DNA of 64,000 nt, taken from positions 1-64,000 of the forward strand of contig NZ_VFAC01000005.1 in the NCBI RefSeq assembly GCF_007644105.1. The letters are read 5' to 3'. This stretch comes from Elioraea rosea. GTDB lineage: Bacteria; Pseudomonadota; Alphaproteobacteria; Acetobacterales; Acetobacteraceae. The notes under the pieces are model-generated. The model was not told the origin of the DNA. It searched no databases and worked only from the letters and a program-made list of their open reading frames with translations. How positions within the stretch are numbered: position 1 is the stretch's first letter; each line of letters begins with the position of its first letter. Shown here piece after piece: positions 8,464-17,139 of the stretch. The position numbers and the translations under genes are program-made.

Positions 8464-9378
8464 CTACCGTCCCGCGAGGATCAGCACCACGCCAGCGACC
8501 ACGAGGACGAGGCCGGTCACGTCCGCCCGCCGCACCGCCTCGCGCAGGTAGAGCCGCGAGAAGGCGAGCGTGAACACCATCTCGACCTGCCCGAGCGCGC
8601 GCACCAGCGCGACGGGCGCGAGCGCGAAGGCTGAGAACCAGCACGACGAGCCGCAGGCCGACAGCAACCCGACCCAGGCGGCGCTGCGCCAGGACGCGAA
8701 CGACAGGCGGAACTGCTCCGGCTCGGCGCGCGCGAGCCAGGCGCCGAGCATCAGTGTCTGCAGCACGTTCGTCACCAGAAGCGTCGCGAGCGCGCGGAGG
8801 ATCGGATCCTCCCCGGGAAGCGCGAAATTCGCCATCTTGAAGAACACGGCGGAGAGCGCGAACCCCGCTCCGGCGCCGAGGCCGCACAGGGCGGCGGGCT
8901 GGGCCACGCCGCGCGCGAGCTCGCCGAGCGCCATTCCTTGCTTCGGCAGCGACAGGACGAGCACGCCCGCGACACCGAGCGCGATGCCGCCCCAGGCGAG
9001 CGGCGAGAGCGCCTCGCCAAGGATGATCCAGGCCGCGACCGCACCCTGCACCGCCTCCGTCTTCGAGTAGGCGGTGCCGACGGCAAAGTTCCGGTAGCCG
9101 AAGGCGCGGATGAGAAGCGAGGTGCCGATGATCTGCGCGAGCCCTCCCGCGGCGCAGAGCAGCACAAACCAGGCATGCGCCGCGGGCGGCACCTGCCCTG
9201 TCGCGCCGCTCCACGCGGCCAGGAACAGCGCTGCGAAGGGCGCGCCGTAGAGGAAGCGCACGAAGGCCGCGGCGTTGACCGAGAGCGCGCCGCGCAGCTT
9301 CTGCTGCAACGCCGTGCGCCATGTCTGGAACAACGCGGCCGAAATCGTGATGGGGATCCAGAGATCGGCCCCAAACAT
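8464..9378 (-). CDS. EamA/DMT family transporter
   Basis: This is a 304 aa inner-membrane protein with about ten hydrophobic helices arranged as two EamA repeats, the drug/metabolite exporter fold. A glutamate-containing segment WIILGEALSPLAWGGIALGVAG marks the end of the first repeat and YLREAVRRADVTGLVLVVAG the second, both typical. It lies 13 bp downstream of the amidohydrolase gene and is probably the last gene of the five-gene run beginning at 14604. It may export or import a metabolite of that pathway. The substrate cannot be read from sequence. Confidence 0.9.
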   Translation of the reverse strand: MFGADLWIPITISAALFQTWRTALQQKLRGALSVNAAAFVRFLYGAPFAALFLAAWSGATGQVPPAAHAWFVLLCAAGGLAQIIGTSLLIRAFGYRNFAVGTAYSKTEAVQGAVAAWIILGEALSPLAWGGIALGVAGVLVLSLPKQGMALGELARGVAQPAALCGLGAGAGFALSAVFFKMANFALPGEDPILRALATLLVTNVLQTLMLGAWLARAEPEQFRLSFASWRSAAWVGLLSACGSSCWFSAFALAPVALVRALGQVEMVFTLAFSRLYLREAVRRADVTGLVLVVAGVVLILAGR

Positions 9379-9391
9379 CAGCGACGCACGG

Positions 9392-10822
9392 CTACAGCCG
9401 GACGCGGCCCCAACCGGGATCGCAGCGGATCATGTGGCCGAGACCGGAGCGGGAGAGCATCGTCTCCGTCTCCGCCGCGGCGGCGGCAAGGACATCGGCC
9501 TCGTCGACGCCCTCGACCACGCGCTCGCGCATCCGGATTCGGCCATCGACGATCACGTCGCGCACATCCGCCCCGCCGGCGAAGAACACCAGCCGGTGCA
9601 CCGGCATGTTCGGCGGATAGGCATGCGGCGTGGCAAGGTCGACGGTGATCACGTCGGCCTTCTTCCCCGGCGCGAGCGAGCCGATGGCATCGGCCATGCC
9701 GAGGCCCCGGGCAGCATCGGTGGTGATCATCTCGAGGAGCTTGCCCGGCGGCATCATGCGCTCATCCCGCGCCGCGCGCTGATGCAGCCGCGCGCACATC
9801 ACCATGTGGCGGAACATGTCGGTACCGCGATCGGGCGCGGTGCCGTCGGAGCCGATCATCACCGTCACGCCACGGTCGAGCAGAAGCGGCACGGGGCAAT
9901 GGCCGCGCACCTGCGCGATGGCGGTCGGGTTGTGCACGATCGAGACGCCGGTACGCGCCGCGCTGTCGATGTCCTCGTCGGTCAGGTCGGTGCAGTGGCT
10001 GTAGAACGCGTCCGGCCCGTTGAGGCCGAACATGCGCTCAGCCATCGCGATGGAGCCCTTCTGGTGGCCGTCCTGGTGGAACAGCGTGCCGGCCTTGCGG
10101 CCCAGGTCGCGGACGATCCGTCCCTGCCTTTCGATCAGCGCCACCTGCGCGGGGTCATGCTTCGCCTCGCGATAGACGGGCATGAGCGTGGCAATGGAAA
10201 GCCGCCCGTCCTGGCTTCCATGCAGGCGCTCGATCAACGTGCCGATCACCTCAGCTTGTTGCTCGAAGCTGACAGGGTGGTCGTTGCGGCGCGGCCCGTC
10301 CCAGGTCGCGTAAGGGCGCGGGTGCGGCGGCCGCGTGGGCCCGACGGCGACGATCGCGCGGATGCCGATCTCGGCAACGCCCTCGGCATGCGCCTCGCCA
10401 TGCGCGGGATCGTCGACGCGCATCACGCTGTCGCCGCCGCCGAGCAGCGAAACGCCGGTGGTGACGCCGTTCTTCAGCCGCTCGAGCGCGGCGAGCCGCG
10501 CCTCGGCCTTCCAGAAGGAGGGCGAGGAGGCAGTCGTGTAGATGATGCGGCAGGCTTCCGACCACGCAGCGCTGTCGCCGCCGCCCATCGTCTTCACGAG
10601 CGCATGGCCGGCATGGGCATGGCCGTCGATCAATCCGGGCAGCACCGCCCTGCCCTTCGCCTCGATGACGGTGCGCGCGCCGCCATGCGCGGCCTCGACC
10701 TCGGCACGCGGCCCGACGGCGACGATCCGGTCGCCGCTGATGGCCACCGCGCCATCCTCGATCACGCGGCGTGCCTCGTCCATCGCGACGACGGTGCCGC
10801 CGCTGATCAGGATGTCTGTCAT
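9392..10822 (-). CDS. Amidohydrolase family protein (ATZ/TRZ, MtaD-like)
   Basis: This is a cytoplasmic metal-dependent hydrolase of 476 aa, likely a deaminase or chlorohydrolase acting on an N-heterocycle or nucleoside. Metal ligands of the amidohydrolase barrel are visible: HxH in GLIDGHAHAGH, a His in LFHQDGHQKG, a His in FYSHCTDLTD, and the Asp in MIGSDGTAPDRGTD. The beta-sandwich flanks (ILISGGTVVAMD at the start, ADVITVDL near the end) are intact. It lies 11 bp downstream of the family 5 solute-binding protein gene, suggesting that the bound compound is hydrolysed by this enzyme. The substrate is not identifiable. Confidence 0.88.
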   Translation of the reverse strand: MTDILISGGTVVAMDEARRVIEDGAVAISGDRIVAVGPRAEVEAAHGGARTVIEAKGRAVLPGLIDGHAHAGHALVKTMGGGDSAAWSEACRIIYTTASSPSFWKAEARLAALERLKNGVTTGVSLLGGGDSVMRVDDPAHGEAHAEGVAEIGIRAIVAVGPTRPPHPRPYATWDGPRRNDHPVSFEQQAEVIGTLIERLHGSQDGRLSIATLMPVYREAKHDPAQVALIERQGRIVRDLGRKAGTLFHQDGHQKGSIAMAERMFGLNGPDAFYSHCTDLTDEDIDSAARTGVSIVHNPTAIAQVRGHCPVPLLLDRGVTVMIGSDGTAPDRGTDMFRHMVMCARLHQRAARDERMMPPGKLLEMITTDAARGLGMADAIGSLAPGKKADVITVDLATPHAYPPNMPVHRLVFFAGGADVRDVIVDGRIRMRERVVEGVDEADVLAAAAAETETMLSRSGLGHMIRCDPGWGRVRL

Positions 10823-10833
10823 CGGTGTTCCCG

Positions 10834-12408
10834 TCAGGGCATGCGAACGAGCCAGAGGCGCAGGCGGTTGTCCGGACCCTGCGCGAGCTCGACGCCGCGC
10901 TTGGAGGCCCAGACGATCGGCTGCTGGTGCAGCGGCACATGCGCGATGTCGCGGCGCTCGAGGTCGAACGCCTCGCGCATGATGGCGCGGCGCTTGGCCT
11001 CGTCGGTCTCGCGGCTCGCGGCCTGCGTCAGTTCGTCGATCTTCGGGTTGGAGTAGCGCCCGCCGTTCAGTCCGCCTGTGGTGGCAGACTTAGTCTGGAT
11101 CACCTCCGACAGCACGTACCACGCATCGGCAAGCGGCAGCCCGGCATGGCCAAGCATGAACATCGAGACATCGTGCTGGTTCACGCGGCGCGACCAGACG
11201 TTCAGCGGCTCGATCTGCGGCTGGACGCGGATGCCGACGCGCCCGAGCATCGCGATCGTCGCGAGGCAGATGCGCTCGTCATAGACGTAGCGGTCGTTCG
11301 GGCAGGAGAGGCCGACGGAGAACCCCTCCGGGTAGCCCGCCTCGGCGAGAAGCTTCTTCGAGGCCTCGGGATCATAGGGGAAGAGGCGCTGGTTCAGGTC
11401 CTGCGGCGCGCCGGTGAGGAAGGGGCTCGCCATCATCCCTGCGGGCCAGGACTGGCCCCGCATCACCTGGCGCTTGATCGCCTCGACGTCGATCGCCTGG
11501 TAGATCGCCTGGCGGACGCGGATATCCTTGAACGGGTTCTTGCCCTTGACGTCGCTGTAGAGAAGCTCGTCGCGGTGATGGTCGAACCCGAAATAGATCG
11601 TGCGAAGCTCCGGCCCCTGCACGATCTGGAGGCGCTGGTCAGCCTCGACGCGCGCCATGTCCTGAAGCGGCAGCTCCACCGTCGCGTCGAGCGCGCCGGA
11701 GAGCAGCGCGGCCGTGCGCGTCGCAGCGCTGCGGATCGGCTGGTAGATGACCTCCGTCAGGTTGTGCGCGGGCTTGTCCCACCAAGTGGTGTTCGCCTCG
11801 AGCACGGTGCGCGTGTCCGCCTCGCGCAGCTTCAGCCGGAACGGTCCCGTTCCGTTCGCCATGCGGCTCGCGGGGCTCTCCTGCCGCTCGGAGAGGTTCG
11901 AGGAGGTGGTGGCGTTGTTCTTCTCCGCCCAGGTCTTGCTCATGACGAAGAAATGGGTGAGCGAGGAGAGCAGCACCGGGTAGGGCTGCGAGGTGGTGAA
12001 CTCGACGGTATGATCGTCGATCTTCTTCACCTCCGTCACCGGCCCGATGGTGCGGCGCACGAGCGCGCCCTGCGTGTTCATCCGCTGCCAGGAGAACACC
12101 ACGTCATCGGCCGTGAAGGGCGAGCCGTCATGGAAGGTGACGCCGCGGCGGAGATGAAAGCGCCAGGTCGTCGGCGTGACGATCTCCCAGCGTTCCGCGA
12201 GCGCGGGCTCGATCTCGATCCGCGCGTTGTGGCGTGTCAGGCCCTCGTAGATGTTGTTGGCGAAGGCGTTGGTGAAGGTATTGTTCGACGCGTGCGGGTC
12301 GAGCGTCATGATGTCGGAGCTGAACGCCCAGGTGAAGCTCTTCGCCTGAAGCGGCGCAGCGGCAAGCATGCCCGCCAGCACCGCCGCACCGAGACCGATC
12401 GCACGCAT
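10834..12408 (-). CDS. ABC transporter solute-binding protein, family 5 (peptide/nickel type)
   Basis: This is a 524 aa periplasmic binding protein of the DppA/OppA class. Start ATG 12408 (MRAIGLGAAVLAGM) gives a proper signal peptide ending at APLQAKS and has GGGGAGA upstream; a TTG 57 bases earlier would bury the signal. Family motifs include SSDIMTLDPH near the N-terminus, IYEGLTRHN, and WRFHLRRGVTFHDGSPFTADDVVFSWQR (the family signature region, cited in part). No permease or ATPase gene is beside it, so it must either use a distant ABC transporter or be an orphan. Its neighbours are an amidohydrolase and an enolase-superfamily enzyme. Confidence 0.93.
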   Translation of the reverse strand: MRAIGLGAAVLAGMLAAAPLQAKSFTWAFSSDIMTLDPHASNNTFTNAFANNIYEGLTRHNARIEIEPALAERWEIVTPTTWRFHLRRGVTFHDGSPFTADDVVFSWQRMNTQGALVRRTIGPVTEVKKIDDHTVEFTTSQPYPVLLSSLTHFFVMSKTWAEKNNATTSSNLSERQESPASRMANGTGPFRLKLREADTRTVLEANTTWWDKPAHNLTEVIYQPIRSAATRTAALLSGALDATVELPLQDMARVEADQRLQIVQGPELRTIYFGFDHHRDELLYSDVKGKNPFKDIRVRQAIYQAIDVEAIKRQVMRGQSWPAGMMASPFLTGAPQDLNQRLFPYDPEASKKLLAEAGYPEGFSVGLSCPNDRYVYDERICLATIAMLGRVGIRVQPQIEPLNVWSRRVNQHDVSMFMLGHAGLPLADAWYVLSEVIQTKSATTGGLNGGRYSNPKIDELTQAASRETDEAKRRAIMREAFDLERRDIAHVPLHQQPIVWASKRGVELAQGPDNRLRLWLVRMP

Positions 12409-12478
12409 CGCCCGTCTCCCCGTTGTGTCGGGGATGAGCGTGGTCCGGCGCGCTCCTTCCGTCAATCAGCCTGACGCG

Positions 12479-13630
12479 TCAGCCGAGCCGCGGGTCGAGC
12501 CAGGAGCGTTCCATCCGCACCCAGGGCCGTTCCTCCGCCACCCCGCCGCGAAGCGTGCAGCCGAGGCCGGGCCCATCGGGAAGCGCGGCACGCCCGCCCG
12601 TCGCTGCCGGAACGTTCCCCGCCATGATGCCGGTGAAGAGTGGCGTCTCGCCGAACTGCACCTCGAGCATCGCCGCGTTCGGGATGGCAGCGCAGGCGTG
12701 CACCGAGTGCGCGTGGCAGACGGGGCCGGTGGGGTTGTGGGGCGCGATCTCGATGCCGTGGGCGAGCGCGAGCGCGGCGATCCGCCGCATCTCCTCGTGG
12801 CCGCCGCAATACTTGATGTCGGGCATCAGCACGTCATAGCCCTCCGCCGCGATCACCGGGGCGAAGCCTGCGAGGCCGGCAAGCGTCTCGGCACCGGCTA
12901 GCCGCATGCCGCGGTCATTGGCCATGCCCCGCAGGCGGCGGATCGCGGGGAGGTTCGCCTCCGCGACCGGGCATTCCACCCAGAAGAGCGAGAACCGCGC
13001 GAGATCGGCGATCGCCGCCGCTGCCCCGCCCGCGGAGAAGCGCCAGTGGCAATCGACCATCACCTCGATGCTCCGGCCAACCGCCTCGCGCACGGCCGCG
13101 ACCCGGTCGAGCCCCTGCGCGTAGGCTGAGCGGAAGCCCGGATCGGACGCATCCTCCCACACCAGCGGGTCGAACGGCGCGAGCTTGACCGCGCCGAACC
13201 CGTCCGCCACCGCGCGCCGCGCTGCAGCGGCGAAGCCGTCGGGCGTCCGTTCGGCCACGCCTCGGTTGATGTTGGCGTAGAGGGCGACGCTGTCGCGAAC
13301 CGCGCCGCCGAGGCGGAGATGGATGGGCTCTCCCGCGCGCTGGCCATCGAGGTCCCACAGCGCCTGGTCGAGCGCCGAGATGACCGCGTGACGCACGAGG
13401 CCGGCAGGCGCGTGCGGCAGCACCCGCGCAAGCGCGTTGCGGTGCCGTGCATCCGCGCCGGCGAGCGCGCGGGAGAGGCGTTCGACCTCGCCAGCGAGCG
13501 CGGCCTCGTGATTGGCGAGCGTTGCCTCGCCGATGCCCGTACGCCCATCCTCGGTGGTGACGACCAGGAACGACCAGTTCGTCTTCGGCGTCACGTTGAC
13601 GCCGGCGAAGCCGACCTGCGCGATGCGCAA
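12479..13630 (-). CDS. Enolase superfamily (mandelate racemase/muconate lactonizing type) dehydratase
   Basis: This is a 383 aa enzyme that should abstract an alpha proton from a carboxylate, for example in sugar acid dehydration. Metal ligands appear in order: Asp in VMVDCHW, Glu in WVECPV, Glu in LAGAETLAG. A His-Asp dyad is suggested by LMPDIKYCGG and IEIAPHNPTGPV. The usual second Lys of the KxK motif is replaced (AVKLAPFD), as in galactonate dehydratase-like members that use the His base. The start is a TTG at 13630 with AGGAG 8 bases upstream; it sits 5 bp after the Bug gene stop. The pairing with a Bug receptor suggests uptake and dehydration of one acid. Confidence 0.87.
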   Translation of the reverse strand: MRIAQVGFAGVNVTPKTNWSFLVVTTEDGRTGIGEATLANHEAALAGEVERLSRALAGADARHRNALARVLPHAPAGLVRHAVISALDQALWDLDGQRAGEPIHLRLGGAVRDSVALYANINRGVAERTPDGFAAAARRAVADGFGAVKLAPFDPLVWEDASDPGFRSAYAQGLDRVAAVREAVGRSIEVMVDCHWRFSAGGAAAAIADLARFSLFWVECPVAEANLPAIRRLRGMANDRGMRLAGAETLAGLAGFAPVIAAEGYDVLMPDIKYCGGHEEMRRIAALALAHGIEIAPHNPTGPVCHAHSVHACAAIPNAAMLEVQFGETPLFTGIMAGNVPAATGGRAALPDGPGLGCTLRGGVAEERPWVRMERSWLDPRLG

Positions 13631-13635
13631 CGCAT

Positions 13636-14604
13636 CTACTCCTGGGCGAGGTTCTTCTCGGTCACGAGCCGCTGCCATTTCGCGATGTCAGAGCGGATGC
13701 GCTCGTGGAACTGCTCGGGCGTCGAGGCGCGGGTGAAGCCGCCGATCAGCCTCACCTTCTCCACCACGTCCGGGATCGCGGAGATCTCGACGCACGCCGC
13801 ATGCAGCGCATCGATGACCGGCCGCGGCGTTCCCGCCGGCGCGAGAAGCCCGAACCAGGCGATCGTCTCGAAGCCGGGAAGCCCGCTTTCGGCAACCGTC
13901 GGGACGTCCGGGAGGTCCGGCGTGCGCTCGGCGGAGGTGACGGCGAGCGCGTGCAAGTCCCCACGCCGGATGAAGGCCATGGCGGGGGGAAGGTTCACGA
14001 ACATCACCGGCGGCTCGCCGGAGACGAGCGCCTGGAGCCCCGGCCCCGCGCCCCGGAACGGCACATGCTGGAGATCGACGCTAGCGAGCGACTTGAAGAG
14101 CTCCATGGTCAGATGCGCCGAGGTGCCGGGCCCGCCGGAGGCGTAGTTCAGCTCCCCGGGCTTCGTCTTGGCGAGCGCGATGAGCTCGGCCACGTCCTTC
14201 ACCGGAAGCTTCGCCTTGTTCACGACAAGCACGTTCGGCGCTTCGACGAGAAGGCTGATCGGCGCGAAGTCGCGCGCGATGTCGTAGGGCAGGTTCCGGT
14301 AGAGGGCGGCGTTGATGCCATGGCTGCCGGCATTGCCCATCACCAGCGTGTAGCCGTCATTCGGCGCGCGCACGGCCGCCTCCGTGCCGATGCGACCGCC
14401 CGCTCCGGTCCGGTTCTCGACGATGAAGCCCTGGCCGAACTTGCGCTCGAGGTAATGGGCGTAGAGACGCGCGATGCTGTCCCCGCCATCGCCGGGCGCG
14501 CTCGGCACGATCACGCGCACCGGGCGCGTGGGGTAGGCCTGGCCAAGCGCAGGCATCGCCAGGGCAACGCCCGCCGCCGCGAGAATGCTACGCCGTCCGA
14601 TCAT
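13636..14604 (-). CDS. Bug/TctC family periplasmic solute receptor
   Basis: This is a 322 aa carboxylate receptor. The signal peptide starts MIGRRSILAAAGVALAMP with cleavage after ALGQA. Family signatures are RVIVPSAPGDGGDS (a variant of the usual PFPPGG loop with Asp-Gly-Gly), IVENRTGAGGRIG and FGLLAPAGTPRP. It is the first gene of the minus-strand run 14604-8464 and is followed after 5 bp by the enolase-superfamily dehydratase. TctA/TctB partners are not in the window. The variant ligand loop hints at a ligand different from that of the two other Bug receptors here. Confidence 0.93.
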   Translation of the reverse strand: MIGRRSILAAAGVALAMPALGQAYPTRPVRVIVPSAPGDGGDSIARLYAHYLERKFGQGFIVENRTGAGGRIGTEAAVRAPNDGYTLVMGNAGSHGINAALYRNLPYDIARDFAPISLLVEAPNVLVVNKAKLPVKDVAELIALAKTKPGELNYASGGPGTSAHLTMELFKSLASVDLQHVPFRGAGPGLQALVSGEPPVMFVNLPPAMAFIRRGDLHALAVTSAERTPDLPDVPTVAESGLPGFETIAWFGLLAPAGTPRPVIDALHAACVEISAIPDVVEKVRLIGGFTRASTPEQFHERIRSDIAKWQRLVTEKNLAQE

Positions 14605-14661
14605 TGTCGTTTCCTCCCAAAGGGCCGGGCGAGTGTCGCGCCGCGCCCAGCAGCGGGCAAG

Positions 14662-15075
14662 TCAGGCGCCGGTCTCTGGCAGCGTCACGAGCACGACGGC
14701 GGCGATCTTCCAGGTGCCATCCCCCTGCCGCTCCATCGTGTAGAGGGCGAGGTGGGCGCGCCCGTCCGGCCCGCGCAGAAGGAGCCGCTGCACCACCGCG
14801 CCGTTCTCGACCGCGATCTCCCCGAACCGCATCGCCTGCGGCCGGTACACCGGCGCGTAGCCCGACCGCACCATGCGCATGAAGATCTCTGCGGTAGGGA
14901 ACAGCGCCTTCACGTTCGGCGCGGCGAACGCGTAGGCCGCAGGCCCGTCGTCGCGGCGGAAGGCGCCGATCTGCGCCGCAATCACCCCCTCGATGGCGGC
15001 ACGGTCGGCCGCCGCCACCTGCGCCCTGACGGGCACGGCGAGGACGATCAGGGCGAGGGCAGCGCGGCGCTTCAT
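14662..15075 (-). CDS. Exported DUF4864 protein
   Basis: This is a 137 aa protein with a short signal (MKRRAALALIVLAVPVRAQ) and then one small alpha/beta domain of the NTF2-like type. Conserved-looking segments are IEGVIAAQIGAFRRDDGPAAYAFAAPN and FGEIAVENGAVVQRLLLRG, typical of DUF4864 proteins in alphaproteobacteria. It is presumably periplasmic, with no known function. It is transcribed away from the ATC-hydrolase family gene and toward the Bug receptor gene 57 bp downstream, but probably is not part of that operon. Confidence 0.8.
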   Translation of the reverse strand: MKRRAALALIVLAVPVRAQVAAADRAAIEGVIAAQIGAFRRDDGPAAYAFAAPNVKALFPTAEIFMRMVRSGYAPVYRPQAMRFGEIAVENGAVVQRLLLRGPDGRAHLALYTMERQGDGTWKIAAVVLVTLPETGA

Positions 15076-15123
15076 GCTGGGCTACTCTGCCGGAAGGAGC
15101 GGACAAACAGAAGGAACGCGGCG

Positions 15124-15600
15124 ATGAGCGACGACATCGGCATCCTCCGGCAGAGGACGATCGAGGCCGCCTTCGCGAGGGAGCTGCATGCGGAGATGGC
15201 GGCCGAGCTCGGCGAGGAGAGGGCCACAGCCATCCTCGCCCGCGCCGTGATCCGCATGGCCAAGGCCGCGGGGGCGGAGTGGGCCAAGAAGGCGCCGGGC
15301 GGGCAGACGACCATCCAGAGTTTCGTCGATACGCTGCCGGCCTGGACCAAGGACGACGCGCTGCGCATCGAGGTACTGAAGCAGACCGAGACCGAGTTCC
15401 ACTTCAACGTCACACGCTGCCGCTATTCCGAAACGTACAAGGCAATGGGCATCGGCCATCTCGGCGCCGCGCTGTCCTGCAACCGCGACGGCACGTTCTG
15501 CGAGGGATACGACCCACGCCTGAAGCTCACCCGCACGCAGACGCTGATGGGCGGCGCGACGCATTGCGACTTCCGCTACAGGCTCGAGCAGGACGCGTGA
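15124..15600 (+). CDS. L-2-amino-thiazoline-4-carboxylic acid hydrolase family protein
   Basis: This is a 158 aa cytoplasmic protein matching the family named after the Pseudomonas enzyme that opens 2-amino-thiazoline-4-carboxylate to S-carbamoyl-cysteine. Diagnostic segments are FHFNVTRCRYSETYKAMG with its Cys, LGAALSCNRDGTFCEGYDP, and LMGGATHCDFRYRLE. These cysteines and the His-Cys pair recur in the family, but most members are uncharacterised, so the true reaction may differ. ATG 15124 has AAGGA upstream. The stop overlaps the GTG start of the methyltransferase gene (GTGA), so the two are co-translated. Confidence 0.82.
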   Translation: MSDDIGILRQRTIEAAFARELHAEMAAELGEERATAILARAVIRMAKAAGAEWAKKAPGGQTTIQSFVDTLPAWTKDDALRIEVLKQTETEFHFNVTRCRYSETYKAMGIGHLGAALSCNRDGTFCEGYDPRLKLTRTQTLMGGATHCDFRYRLEQDA

Positions 15601-16388
15601 CTGCCTACGCCGCCGACCCGGAGGCCTATGCGCGGGCGATGGGGCGGCTTTCGCGCCGGCTCGCCGCGCCCTTCCTCGACTTTGCCGGAGTGCCGGCGGG
15701 AGCGTCGGTGCTCGACCTCGGTTGCGGCACGGGCAACCTCGCCGCCGTGCTGGCCGAACGCGACCCGGCATCGCGCATCACCGGCATCGACATCGCGCCC
15801 GGCTTCATCGATGCCGCGCGGCGCGCCGTTCCCTCCGCCCGGTTCATGCTGGCGGACGCGATGGCCCTGCCCTTTCCGGGTGCCGCCTTCGATGCGGGCC
15901 TCGCGATGCTCGTGCTTCCTTTCCCGCCGGAGCCGGATGTCGCTGCGGCCGAGCTCCTCCGGGTCGTCCGCCCGGGAGCGGTGGTCGCCGCCGCGATGTG
16001 GGACGTCACGGGCGGCATGCCGATCTTCCGCCTGCTCGCCGACACGGTCGCGCTTGCCGTCCCCGGCGGGCAGGAGATGCGCGACCGGCTCTACCGCGTG
16101 CGCCTGACGCGGCCCGGCCGTCTCGCCGCGACGCTCGCCAAGGCCGGGCTGGCGGTCGAGCGCGAACAGGAGATCACGATCCGCGTTGACTACCCCGACG
16201 GTGCGAGCTTCTGGCGCGCCTGGTCGGGCCATTCCGGTGTGCTCGGGCCGTTCCTCGCCGCCCTGCCGGACGAGGAGCGCGCGGCGGCACGCGAGGCCGT
16301 GCTCGCCGCCTACCGTTCCGGCAGCCCGGACGGGCCACGCAGCTTCACCGCCACCGCCTTCGCCGTGCGGGGAAGGAAACCGGGCTGA
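15597..16388 (+). CDS. Class I SAM-dependent methyltransferase
   Basis: This is a 263 aa Rossmann-fold methyltransferase. The SAM-binding loop is VLDLGCGTGNLAAVL, the acidic ribose-binding end of strand 2 is ITGIDIAPGF, and LADAMALPFPGAAFD is motif II, as in the UbiE/Methyltransf_11 group. The start is GTG 15597, overlapping the previous stop by four bases. The acceptor substrate is not evident; coupling to the ATC-hydrolase family gene may mean a small thiol or carboxylate compound, but that is speculative. The 3' end converges with the SIMPL gene at 16392. Confidence 0.9.
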   Translation: MTAYAADPEAYARAMGRLSRRLAAPFLDFAGVPAGASVLDLGCGTGNLAAVLAERDPASRITGIDIAPGFIDAARRAVPSARFMLADAMALPFPGAAFDAGLAMLVLPFPPEPDVAAAELLRVVRPGAVVAAAMWDVTGGMPIFRLLADTVALAVPGGQEMRDRLYRVRLTRPGRLAATLAKAGLAVEREQEITIRVDYPDGASFWRAWSGHSGVLGPFLAALPDEERAAAREAVLAAYRSGSPDGPRSFTATAFAVRGRKPG

Positions 16389-16391
16389 ACC

Positions 16392-17072
16392 CTATCTCGG
16401 CTTGAGGATTGCATCGCCCTCGACCGTCGCGGCGATGGGCACCTCGGACGGCTCCGCCGAGGGGGGCGTGCGCGCCGCCTCTGCCGAGGCGGCAGCCATC
16501 GCGCGCGGCATCGGGGGCGGCATGGCGAAACGGCCGGCATCGACGCGAACCTCGCGGAAGCCTGCGAAGCTCATCCCCATCACGCCAGCGAGGCGCTCGG
16601 CCCGCTCCTTCAGCCCGGCGAGGGCTTCCGCCGTCACCGCCTCCCGCTCGCGCCGGGCGAGCGGCCGCGACACATCGTAGGACAGGCGGCTGATGGCGAG
16701 CCCCTGGCCCTGCAGCGTGCCGACGAGCTCGAGCAGCGCCGGCGCCGCGTCGGTCGCGGAGAGGCGGATGTCCTGGCTCGACAGCCACTGGTCGCGGCGC
16801 TCTCCCATGCGCCCGGTCCAGTAGCCCCCGGTCGAGACGGTGACGCCCTGCGTGGCGCGGGCCCGCTCGAGCGCTGCGGCGACCTGGCGGTTCACCTGCT
16901 CCTGCACCGCGGAGACGGAGCCGCCCGTCGCCTGCGCGCGCAGCACGGCGACGAGCTGGTCGGCGCGCACGATGCGCTCGGCCGTCTCCGACAGGCGAAG
17001 CAGCGTCTCCTGCTCCGCAAGCGCAGGCGAGGCAGAAAGCAGGGCGGCGGCCAGGATGAGAGGTCTGATCAC
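16392..17072 (-). CDS. Periplasmic SIMPL (DUF541) domain protein
   Basis: This is a 226 aa exported protein. GTG 17072 has GGAGGA 6 bases upstream and gives a clean signal peptide (VIRPLILAAALLSASPALAEQ). The body has the SIMPL pattern of repeated beta-alpha units: LLRLSETAERIVRADQL, TVSTGGYWTG, GLAISRLSYDVS and ALAGLKERAERLAGVMGM. SIMPL proteins are periplasmic or secreted and form ring-like assemblies of unclear function. One is linked with oxidative stress resistance in Brucella (BP26). A longer in-frame extension upstream is Arg-rich and unlikely to be translated. Confidence 0.85.
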   Translation of the reverse strand: MIRPLILAAALLSASPALAEQETLLRLSETAERIVRADQLVAVLRAQATGGSVSAVQEQVNRQVAAALERARATQGVTVSTGGYWTGRMGERRDQWLSSQDIRLSATDAAPALLELVGTLQGQGLAISRLSYDVSRPLARREREAVTAEALAGLKERAERLAGVMGMSFAGFREVRVDAGRFAMPPPMPRAMAAASAEAARTPPSAEPSEVPIAATVEGDAILKPR

Positions 17073-17139
17073 GGCGGTCCTCCGGGTACGGGCGGGATGA
17101 TGCTCGCGCCACGCCGCGGCGCCATCATGGCAAGGCCCA

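Noticed and set aside
10834-12465. TTG start at 12465 for the family 5 binding protein
   Set aside because: It would place 19 polar residues before the signal peptide. ATG 12408 has a good ribosome site and a normal signal.
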